Positions 9,148 to 17,800 of a DNA stretch of 57,702 bases are shown here, in pieces. A program made the position numbers and the translations under genes. Each line of letters opens with the position of its first letter. The first letter of the stretch is position 1. The DNA comes from Desulfatibacillum sp. (GTDB lineage Bacteria > Desulfobacterota > Desulfobacteria > Desulfobacterales > Desulfatibacillaceae): the NCBI GenBank assembly GCA_016342355.1, contig JAEINP010000035.1:1-57702 (forward strand), in the 5' to 3' direction. The notes beneath the pieces are model-generated. The model worked only from the letters and a program-made list of their open reading frames with translations. It was not told the origin of the DNA and did not search any database.

Positions 9148-11773
9148 TGCTTTTCTCCACATTCACCGGAAAGGATTTCTGGCCGCAATAAATGGCCCCG
9201 GGAGTTTGGGGAATATCCAGCAATCCCGCCAAGGCGTGGCCTTCCACTCCGGCGGGAACCCGAACCAGACCCTCGGCAATGCCATGCACCAGCCTTGCAG
9301 CGCCTTGCATGCGTCCGGTTTTGGAAACCACAGTCACCGGGTCTCCGTTTTCAATACCCAGGCTGGCTGCGTCTGTTTGCGACATTTCAATGGAGACTTG
9401 GCCATCCCATGCCCGTACCCGGGGAGACTGGCTGGTGCGGGTGCCAGAGCCCAGGTGGAGCCTGACCGAGCCGGTAACGGCGGTGAAAGCGTACCCTGCA
9501 GATGGATCTTCTCCGTCCCAGCAGACAGGCGTGGTAAGGGCCATGGGGTCGCCGTTCTGCACGGCGTCCCCCACCCAGGAAACCTTGGCGTTGAGGATTG
9601 TTTCACCGTATGGGAGAATAAGGCGGGCCATTTCCTTTTGAAGGTCCCCGATTTCGGAATACCGGGGTTCCATGCCCAGTTTGTGGGCGAGCATTCCAAG
9701 GATTTCCCAGTCAGGCCGCGCCGACCCCGGCAGGGGCAGGACAGGGTGGAAGGGCTGGATGCGGCCTTCCATGTTGGTAAAGGCCCCTTGTTTTTCAGCA
9801 AACGCTGCCCCGGGGAGAATCATGTGGGCCAGTTGGGCGGTTTCGGTCATGAGCACATCCTGGACCACCACAAAATCCACCGTTTCCAGGGCGCTTTTTA
9901 CCAGGGGCGGATTGGGAAGGCTGCGCGCCGGATTTTCCCCCATGATGTAAAGGGCTTTCAGGTTGCCCTTGTCAGCCTCTCGGATCATTTGAACCAAGGA
10001 GAGGCCCGGGTCCGGGGAAATCTTGGAAGCCCAGGCGCAGCCCCAGGTTTTGCGGGCGTTTTCGTCAGAGAGGGAATCCCGGCCTGGAAGGCCGTTTGGC
10101 ACGCAGCCCATATCGAGGGCGCCTACCTGATTATTTTCACGGTGGAGCAGGTAAATGCCCGAGGATCCGTTGTCCAGGCTTCCGGTTATGAGAGCCATGT
10201 TGATGATGGCGTCCAGGGTTTCCATTCCCTTAGGCTGTTGGAGGACGCCCTGGCCCACCACAAAGGCAATCTTTTTGCCAGCCAGGATCGTGGCGGCCTG
10301 TTCCAGTTTTTCCGGCTTGAGTCCCGTAATTTTTGCGGCGCGCTGGAAATCCAGAGAACCCAGCCCGGCCCGGAAAAAAGAGAACCCCTGGGTGTGTTCC
10401 GCCATATAGGAAGCATCGTAGGCCTTTTTCTCCACCAGCATGGCGGAGATGGCGTTGACCATATCCAGATCCCTGCCCGGGATGACATCCAGGCGGAGGC
10501 TGGCGAACCGGCGCAGGTCCGTGGGCAGGGGATCGGCAAGGATTAGGGGCGTTCCGTTTTGGGCAGCTCTTTTAATATGGTATCCGGCCACGGGAACGGA
10601 ATTGCCCGGGTTGGCCCCTATGACAAAGATGGCCTGGGCCTGCTCCAGGCCGCTGAGGGGGCGGGAGCGAAACCTTCCCCCCAGCCTTTGGTCCAGGCGG
10701 GCGGCAAGGGGCAGGCCATAGAGGTGGCCGCCGTTGTCGATATTGTTGGTTTCCAGGGCGGTGCGGGCGATTTTCTGGAACAGGTAGTTTTCCTCATTGG
10801 AACATTTGGACGAGCCCATGAAACCGATAGTCCGGGATCCGTGCTCCTTCTTGGCGGTCAGCAGGTTCTGGCTCAGGGTATCTATGGCTTCCTTCCATGA
10901 GATTTCCACCCATTCCCCATCCTTTTTAATCATGGGGGCGGTAAGGCGTTGTTCCGATTTTAAATAGTCGTGGGCGAAATGGCCCCGGACGCACAGGGTG
11001 ACCCCGTTGACCGTCCCATTTTGGGGAGAAGGAGTTACCTCGGTCACCTGGCCATCCGTGACCCCCAGGCGGATAGCGCAGCCTGCGGCGCAGAATCCGC
11101 AAATGGATTCGTGTTCCTCCTGAGGCGTGCCCACATACCGGACATTTTTCATGGATAACGCCCCGGTGGGGCACAGGGACACGCAAGTGCCGCAAAAGGT
11201 GCACTCGGATTTTTCCAGGGGTTGTTCAAACAGGGTGGAGGGCCGGGCCTCGAATCCCCGGTGATTGTAGTCAATGGCCCCGGCGGCCACCAGTTCGTGG
11301 TCGGCCCGGATGCATTTGCCGCACAGGATGCACTTGGTCAGGTCGCGAACGATAAAAGGGTTGGCCTGCTCAATGCCATTATAATTGTGCATGGGGTAAA
11401 GCCGGGTTTGGCCCACACCCAACTGGGCCGCAATCATGCGAAGCTGGCAGTGATTTCCCTTGGAGCAGACAAGGCAGGATTCGGGGTGCTCGGCCATCAT
11501 GAGCCTTATAATGTTGCGGCGATGGCGCAAGACCCGGTCCGAATGGGTTTGGATGTCCATGTCCTGGGACGCGGGGGTAACGCACGAGGCGAAGATCCGC
11601 CCGCTTTTTTTGTCCTCCACAATGCACAGCCTGCATGCCCCGAATGGCTTTAGCTGGGGGTGGTGGCACAGGGTGGGAATCTTGATGCCCTGGGCCGTGC
11701 AGGCGTCCAGGAGGGAGGTTCCCGTGGGACAGCGCACGGTTTTCCCGTTGATGGTAAGGGTGACGTTTCTCAA
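9137..11773 (-). CDS. NuoG/FdhA-like molybdopterin-fold Fe-S protein lacking the catalytic Cys/Sec
   Basis: Annotation by similarity would call this formate dehydrogenase alpha. The 878 residues contain an N-terminal [2Fe-2S] domain (C36, C47, C50, C64), a His-Cys3 cluster (H96, C100, C103, C109), a two-[4Fe-4S] ferredoxin part (CILCGKC, CTFCGTC..CP) and the Mo/W-bisPGD-type [4Fe-4S] site (CGFCAAGC...LCVRGHF). At the position of the active-site Sec/Cys-His of FdhF (TNNVDHCARVUH) it reads TNNIDNGGHLYG, so the ligand is Tyr352 and the following His is Gly. That is like NuoG and argues against formate oxidation. The start is TTG with AAAGGAG six bases upstream. It is probably an electron-wiring subunit of the MetFV complex. 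Confidence 0.88.
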   Translation of the reverse strand: MRNVTLTINGKTVRCPTGTSLLDACTAQGIKIPTLCHHPQLKPFGACRLCIVEDKKSGRIFASCVTPASQDMDIQTHSDRVLRHRRNIIRLMMAEHPESCLVCSKGNHCQLRMIAAQLGVGQTRLYPMHNYNGIEQANPFIVRDLTKCILCGKCIRADHELVAAGAIDYNHRGFEARPSTLFEQPLEKSECTFCGTCVSLCPTGALSMKNVRYVGTPQEEHESICGFCAAGCAIRLGVTDGQVTEVTPSPQNGTVNGVTLCVRGHFAHDYLKSEQRLTAPMIKKDGEWVEISWKEAIDTLSQNLLTAKKEHGSRTIGFMGSSKCSNEENYLFQKIARTALETNNIDNGGHLYGLPLAARLDQRLGGRFRSRPLSGLEQAQAIFVIGANPGNSVPVAGYHIKRAAQNGTPLILADPLPTDLRRFASLRLDVIPGRDLDMVNAISAMLVEKKAYDASYMAEHTQGFSFFRAGLGSLDFQRAAKITGLKPEKLEQAATILAGKKIAFVVGQGVLQQPKGMETLDAIINMALITGSLDNGSSGIYLLHRENNQVGALDMGCVPNGLPGRDSLSDENARKTWGCAWASKISPDPGLSLVQMIREADKGNLKALYIMGENPARSLPNPPLVKSALETVDFVVVQDVLMTETAQLAHMILPGAAFAEKQGAFTNMEGRIQPFHPVLPLPGSARPDWEILGMLAHKLGMEPRYSEIGDLQKEMARLILPYGETILNAKVSWVGDAVQNGDPMALTTPVCWDGEDPSAGYAFTAVTGSVRLHLGSGTRTSQSPRVRAWDGQVSIEMSQTDAASLGIENGDPVTVVSKTGRMQGAARLVHGIAEGLVRVPAGVEGHALAGLLDIPQTPGAIYCGQKSFPVNVEKSNET

Positions 11774-11868
11774 GACTCACTCCTTTCCATGTTCGGCAGC
11801 TTTGGGGCGGCCGCCTGAAGGATCAGGTTGCATGTTGTGGAAATGTGAGTACTATTTTTGGGCTCGCC

Positions 11869-12744
11869 TTAGCGTAGCTTGGCGGCGTCCAGGTAATTCT
11901 TGAGTTTGTCGGTTCCACCGATGCTGATGATATGGACCCCGTTGCACAGGTCCTTGAGTCCTTTAACCAGATCGGCGAAGAGTTCCACGCTGGCTTTTTG
12001 TTTGTCCGGAGCCTGGGCCAGTTTTTTGATGACCCAGTCAGGCACCAATCCTGAGCGGATATGGCGGTTAAGAAAGCGAGCCATGCCAGCGGTGCGGAGG
12101 ATCATGACCTCGGCAATGACGGGCACGCCAAAGGTATTGGCGTGTTTGAGAAATTTTTCGAATTGTTCCAGGTCAAAAACCGGGGTGGTGAGAAAATACC
12201 CTGTGCCCACGCTGGTCATCTGCTCCATTTCCTTGAGTTCCAGTTCCGGGACGTTTTTGCCCCAGCCGGATTCCACGCCCGAACCCAGGAGGAAATCCGC
12301 CTGCTTGCCCAGGGGCTTGCCTTCCACGGTATGGCCCTGGCGCATGCTTTGGAGTACGGAGTCCAGCTTGCCCGCGTCCACATGGAAGAACATCATTTCC
12401 TGGAGGCTGTCGCCGGTGATGCGGTAGTCCTCGGTAAAGACCAGGAGGTTGTCCACCCCGGCGTCGTGGGCCGTAAGGAGGTCTTTTTGGAGTTGGATGC
12501 GGTTTTTATCCCGGGTGGTGGTTTGGTAAATGGCGTCAAACCGATTTAGGTTGAGGATTTCACAGGTTTTGACGGTGTCGCCCACAATACCCTGGATGTC
12601 GGATTCGGCAATGGAAACACCGTCGACCCGACCCCGGATCTGTTTTAGATTGTCCACAAGCTCCTGGGGATTATCGTCAAAAGGCGCCTGTACTTCCGAG
12701 GTGACCACGAACAGTTTTTTGTCCAATGCTTCCTTGAGTTTCAT
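11869..12744 (-). CDS. Divergent MetF-like protein without the folate-binding Gln
   Basis: This 291-residue protein is a second MetF-family member in the same operon as metF. It keeps the Glu motif (TSEVQAPF), TTTRDKNR and a form of the FAD motif (FTEDY in place of LTGDS). It lacks the Gln that contacts the pterin: the segment aligned with IQTQAVYD reads FLTTPVFD (T187). The conserved ANP stretch after the TGD motif is also replaced. AGGAGGCAGGC lies before the ATG. It may be a flavin-binding, electron-relaying or regulatory paralog, or have a changed substrate. It is the first structural gene after the HTH-receiver regulator. Confidence 0.85.
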   Translation of the reverse strand: MKLKEALDKKLFVVTSEVQAPFDDNPQELVDNLKQIRGRVDGVSIAESDIQGIVGDTVKTCEILNLNRFDAIYQTTTRDKNRIQLQKDLLTAHDAGVDNLLVFTEDYRITGDSLQEMMFFHVDAGKLDSVLQSMRQGHTVEGKPLGKQADFLLGSGVESGWGKNVPELELKEMEQMTSVGTGYFLTTPVFDLEQFEKFLKHANTFGVPVIAEVMILRTAGMARFLNRHIRSGLVPDWVIKKLAQAPDKQKASVELFADLVKGLKDLCNGVHIISIGGTDKLKNYLDAAKLR

Positions 12745-12827
12745 GCCTGCCTCCTTCCGGTCCGAGGGTCTGGCCGGGGTACGTCGCGGGTCCCGGCGTT
12801 GGCCGGGATCAGCCGGTTGGCGGATTT

Positions 12828-13400
12828 TTACTCAAGCCCGAGCAGGCGGGCCACCTCTCCCTTGAGTTGAGACAGGGGCAGGGGTTTGGAAAAGCACACG
12901 TCTGCGCCGTATTCCTTCATCTTGGCGAATTTTTCTTCATCAAGATAGGCTGACAGCACAATGATTTTGGTGTTTTTGGTTTCCTCGCCGGTTTTGATTT
13001 TCCGGCAGACCTCGTAGCCCTTGATATCGGGCATCATGATGTCCAGGATCAGGATATGGGGTTTGAAATGATTGACCTGCAGCCCGGCCTCGAATCCGTC
13101 GGAAGCGGAAATGACCTCGTAGTCGTAGGTATCCTCTTCCAGGGCCTGGACAATGGTTTCCACGATAATCGGATCATCATCCACCACCAGAATGCGCTTT
13201 TTCACGTCCTCGGGCTCCGTTTCGGGAATGGGGATCCCTTGCTTGCGCATAAACGTTTCCAGGTCCTCTTGTTTGATGCGCCGATGTCCGCCTACGGTTT
13301 TATAGGCCGGGATATGACCGGACTCAATCCAGTTGATGATGGTTTTGGGGGACACGTTACAGATTTGGCTGGCTTTGAAAACAGTCAGTATGTCTTCCAT
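12828..13400 (-). CDS. MerR/excisionase-type HTH fused to a response-regulator receiver
   Basis: The 190-residue protein has an N-terminal winged-helix of the excisionase/BldC type (residues 5-55: FKASQICNVSPKTIINWI, then KTVGGHRRIKQEDLETFM) followed by a full receiver domain (about 68-188) with the acidic pocket VVDDD, the phospho-acceptor Asp120 in ILDIMMPD and Lys172 in FSKPLP. This order, DNA-binding domain first, is unusual for response regulators. AGGAGG precedes the ATG. It lies 84 bp upstream of the divergent metF paralog on the same strand, so it is a good candidate regulator of that operon. No partner kinase gene is adjacent. Confidence 0.9.
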   Translation of the reverse strand: MEDILTVFKASQICNVSPKTIINWIESGHIPAYKTVGGHRRIKQEDLETFMRKQGIPIPETEPEDVKKRILVVDDDPIIVETIVQALEEDTYDYEVISASDGFEAGLQVNHFKPHILILDIMMPDIKGYEVCRKIKTGEETKNTKIIVLSAYLDEEKFAKMKEYGADVCFSKPLPLSQLKGEVARLLGLE

Positions 13401-13799
13401 GGGCGGCCTCCTTCTGCCATTGCAGGCTTGTTACTTTCTATTTATTATAGTTTTTATAGTTAAGTCAAGAAATTTTTTAAAGGGAAGAATAATTTTTGAA
13501 TTTTTATATAGTGACATGTAATTAAACATAATTTGCACTAATTATATTTAACTTATAGGGTTTTTTCTGGATTATGATCAAATCTAAAATCTATAAATTC
13601 TATAATAAGTATAGTACGGGGTCTGGTCCGCTCCCCGGCCAAAACAGACCCCTGCAAAATGGAAAACTTGAAAATCGCGCGCGGGATTTTAAAAAATTGA
13701 ACAATAGTTGAAAAAAATCCCCCCTGGCCATACTTCTCCTTGAAAAAAATCGCTGGGAAGAGTAAGATACGCCCAAACCTCTGGGGGGGAGAGTCCCAA
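13401..13799. other. AT-rich intergenic region between divergent genes
   Basis: About 400 bp separates the HTH-receiver gene (leftward) from the PAS-GGDEF gene (rightward). The 13,430-13,620 part is markedly AT-rich compared with the flanking coding DNA and should hold both promoters. I see no convincing gene, RNA or repeat, and no promoter hexamer pair that I would defend. Confidence 0.5.
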
Positions 13800-14738
13800 A
13801 TGCACCTGTTCAAAAAAACCGACCTGACAGACACCGTTGAGTTCTATAAAAGCCTGCTGGATAAAATGCTGGAGGGGGTTTATTTCGTCACCCCGGACCG
13901 CGTCATCACCTATTGGAACTCCGGGGCTGAAAAGCTGACCGGGTACAAGGCTTCTGAAGTCATCGGTAAAACATGCTCTCACAACATCATCATGCATGTG
14001 GACCGATGGGGCCATAACCTGTGCGGCACAGGCTCGTGCCCCGCCCAAAAGACCATGCAGGACGGCAAGGCCCGGGAAGTGGCCGTGTCGTACCACCATA
14101 AGGACGGACACCTGGTGCCCGCCGTGGCCCGGTTTATCCCTTTTCGGGACGCCAACGGGGCCATTGTGGGGGCTGTGGAGGTCTTCCATGACACCACGCC
14201 CCTCATGTGCGAACGGGACAAGGCCGACCACCTGCGCCGCCTTTCCCTGGTGGACCCCCTCACCAACCTGGCCAACCGACGATTCGCCGAAATCCGCATG
14301 GCCGCCAAACTCAACGAGTTTTCCCGCTACGGATGGCCCTTTGGCATCCTTTTTTGCGATGTGGATGATTTGAAACAGGTCAACACCCTGTACGGGCGGG
14401 CCGTGGGGGACAATGTGCTCAAGGCCATTGGCAAGACCCTGGAAGGCAACCTGCGCACCTCGGATTTTATTTCCAGGTGGGGGGATGACGAGTTTTTGAT
14501 CATCCTGGCCAATGTGGACAAGCAAACTCTGGGCAGGGTCGCCCAAAAGGTGGAGCGGCTGGTGGCCAACACCAAGGTCCACCTGGACCCTGTGGATCGG
14601 GGCAAGGTGGTGAACGTGACCAATTCCATAGGCGGGGTCATCGCCCAGTCAGACGACACCGTGGAAAGACTGCTCCAACGGGCCGACGAACTCATGTACC
14701 GCAGCCGTCACGCGGGCGTCAACCAGGTTTCCGAGTAG
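13800..14738 (+). CDS. PAS-GGDEF protein, putative diguanylate cyclase with GDDEF signature
   Basis: I start at MHLFKKTD because GGGGGAGAG lies directly upstream (312 residues). Residues about 15-135 form a PAS domain (YFVTPDRVITYWNSGAEKLTGY) with a His/Cys-rich insert (CSHNIIMHVDRWGHNLCGTGSC) that could bind a metal, haem or a redox signal. Residues 145-305 are a GGDEF domain (LVDPLTNLANRR). The signature reads RWGDDEF, so the second Gly is Asp. An inhibitory-site RxxD (RTSD) sits exactly five residues before it. The enzyme would make c-di-GMP, but the substitution makes activity uncertain. A PilZ effector is encoded at 37,147. Confidence 0.85.
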   Translation: MHLFKKTDLTDTVEFYKSLLDKMLEGVYFVTPDRVITYWNSGAEKLTGYKASEVIGKTCSHNIIMHVDRWGHNLCGTGSCPAQKTMQDGKAREVAVSYHHKDGHLVPAVARFIPFRDANGAIVGAVEVFHDTTPLMCERDKADHLRRLSLVDPLTNLANRRFAEIRMAAKLNEFSRYGWPFGILFCDVDDLKQVNTLYGRAVGDNVLKAIGKTLEGNLRTSDFISRWGDDEFLIILANVDKQTLGRVAQKVERLVANTKVHLDPVDRGKVVNVTNSIGGVIAQSDDTVERLLQRADELMYRSRHAGVNQVSE

Positions 14739-14819
14739 CAATTATCCCTTGGCAGAGGGATTGCGGCAAAATGAAAACTCGGGAGCCTGACAATTTCCAC
14801 CATGCTCAATGGCAAACAC

Positions 14820-17800
14820 CTATCTTATGGAAAAACGGGATAGAGATAAGCCTTTTGCCTCGTCCAGCACACTCCTGATCATTTGCGCCATTTCGGATCT
14901 GATGATGGGCTTCATCAGCAGCCCTTTGATTCCGGCGGCTTCCGCGTTTTCCTTATTGATCCTTTCGCTGAAACCCGTGCAAATAATAATGGGAATGTCA
15001 GGCCTTATGGAAATCAACTTCAGGGCAAGCAGGTCTCCGGTCATGTGAGGCATGGTCATGTCGGAAATCACCAAATCAAAAGCCGAGGGATTTGCCTGGA
15101 AAGCCTTGAGGGCATCGGAACTGCTCGTGCGCTCTGTGACATGATACCCCAGGCGTTCCAGCATTTGTTTTTCCAGGCGGACAACGGGTTCTTCATCGTC
15201 AACCAGCAGAATACGCTCGTTGCCTTTGGGATCATCTCTGATGAGTTCAATTGGTATTGATGCGATAGTTTTTTCCATCAATGGCAGATAAATAGTGAAG
15301 GTGGTCCCTTTTCCCACTTCGCTGTAAACCCTCACATCCCCGTTATGCTCCTTGATGATGCCGTAGGCCACGGCAAGCCCCAGGCCCGTACCCTTGCCCT
15401 GGGCCTTGGTGGTAAAATACGGCTCAAAGATTTGGTCCATTATGCCCGGATCAATGCCCGAGCCCGTGTCGGAAATCCGCATCACCGCATATTTGCCGGG
15501 CGCAAGAGGGCTGCCCGACACATCCTCGGCCTCCAAAACCGTTTCCTTCAGCTCCACGTCAATTTTTCCGCCGTGCTGGTCCATGGCATGATAGGCGTTG
15601 GTGATCAGATTCATGACAATCTGGTGGATTTGCGTCGGGTCCGCCATTACCAAGCCGCAATCCATTTGGATGTCGTGAGAGATGTCAATGTCCGATGGGA
15701 TGGTGGACCGGCTCAGTTTGAGAACTTCCTTCAGGACCTGTTGAACCCTGACCGGTATTTTTGTCTGCTCTGATTGGCGACTGAATGCGAGAATCTGTTT
15801 AACCAGATCGCTGGCTCTTTTTCCTGCTATAAAAATTTCCCGTGCGTTCTCATGTTCATTGCTGCCTTCGGGCAGATCTTCCAAAAGCAGTTCCGACATA
15901 CCCACGATTGGGGATAACAGATTGTTGAAGTCATGGGCAATGCCCCCGGCCAGATTGCCGATGGATTCCATCCTTTGCGCCTTTTGTAGTTGAACAATGA
16001 GGAATTCCTTTTCCTTTTCCATCCGCCTGCGTTGAATCTGTTCCCACGCACCGCTCATCAGCAGACTCAGTTGGTTAAGATCGGCCTCATTATATGGATT
16101 GAGCTTATTGGACACCGCTGCAACCAGCACAATGCGGCCTCCGTCGAACACCGGAACAGACATGAATCGGGAAACCGCAATATGCCCTTCTGGATATCCT
16201 TTCTTGGCCGGGTGCGGAGCGCTGTAATCATTAAAGATAATTGCTTTTCGATTGCGTACCGGCTCTCCCCAAAGGCCGGCCTGATCAATGGGAAAAGTGA
16301 TGGGTTTGTCTTGGATGGCGCATTTTTCCATGGCCGCCGAAGACCACGCATGAATATGCATGACCTGCTCGTCGTCTGTAATGAATCCCAAAAACCCTAT
16401 TTCGCTATCCAATAGAGCAACCATCTTTTCCAGAATAATATCACAGATTTCCTTTTCCGAGGCATCGACCATATTTTGGACAATATGAATGATTTCCAGC
16501 CGCATTTTGTTGAGCCGGTCCTCCCGTTGTGCGCCCTTTCGTTCCGTGATATCCCGGGAAACCCCGATGACGGACTGCACCACCCCGCCCTCGCCGAACT
16601 CGGGGTTCATTTGAAGTTCAAGCGTAATCCAGCCATCATGCGATTCTATGTCGAACTCAATTAGCCGTACTTCCCCGGTTGCAAAAACCTCGTCGATATT
16701 TTTTTCCCACAACTCACACAAATGGCCGGGAAAACCCATTTCCCGATAGGTCTTGCCCAGAAACTGTGCGGGAGGTAGCCCTGTAGATTCAATTGCTTTG
16801 TGATTGGCGAAAATATGCCGGTGGTTCCTGTCATAGCGCATAATATAGTCGCCGGAATTTTCCACGATGGCGTTGTATTGGGATTCCCTTTGCCGCAGTT
16901 CTTCTTCAGCCCGTTTGCGTTCGGTGATGTCGAGGAAAACAACAATCCCGGCGGTGACGTTTCCCTCCGTATTGGTGACGGGGGAAGCATTGGCCCACAC
17001 GATGCGGTCGTCATTTTCCATGCGGCGAATGATAAATTCGCGACTGCATGTCTCGCCAAACTGGATGGCTCGCGCCAGGGGTACTTCATCGGCCGCCAAT
17101 GGCCTGCCGTCAAGATCCAAGAGATTCCAGCTTGCCACATACTGATCGATTCCAACCCCGTTCACCATGCTTTCCCGTGTGCCGCCACGGATAAGCAGGC
17201 CCGCGTCGTTCACATAGCGCAGGGCGCCCCCGGGGGCTTCCGCAATGGCGATACCTGCTTGGCTGTTGTCCATGGCCGCTCCTAAAAGGGCCTGGGTTTC
17301 TATCAGTTCCGCTGTTCTGACAGCAACCTGCTTGCGTAAAGACCAGGACCACAGGAACGAGGCCAAGACCAGCAGAAACAACGGGACGGCGGCCATGGCC
17401 ACATAACGAAGAATAGTGGAAAGGTTGGTATGCGATTCCTCATAGATTCCAAGCCACTTATTATGGATACGCCGGTATTCGCCGGTTTCTTCGAGAATCT
17501 TCAACCCTTCGCTGAACTGCGCCAGAAGAGCCTTATGGTTGTTGGGTACGGCATAGCAATATTCCGTGGACAGAAGCGGACGATGTCCCAAGTCCAGACT
17601 CGTCCATTTGTTTTTTTTGATTAAGTAGAGTGCAGTAACTCTAGACGACAGCGCACAATAGTACTTCCCCTCGGCCACAGCCTTCAGTGCGTCTTCCTGG
17701 GTTTCGACGAGAGACAGTTGGTCTGTAAGCCCATGTTTTAATGCATAGTCATATATTATGTCGCCCTTTTGGATGACGATGCGTTTGTCCTTCAATTTCT

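Noticed and set aside
8978-10546. 522-codon plus-strand open frame
   Set aside because: Antisense of the NuoG-like and NuoE-like genes, which show clear Fe-S motifs.
9137-11773. Selenocysteine-containing formate dehydrogenase
   Set aside because: There is no in-frame TGA at the expected site; the codon encodes Tyr and the neighbouring His is also absent.
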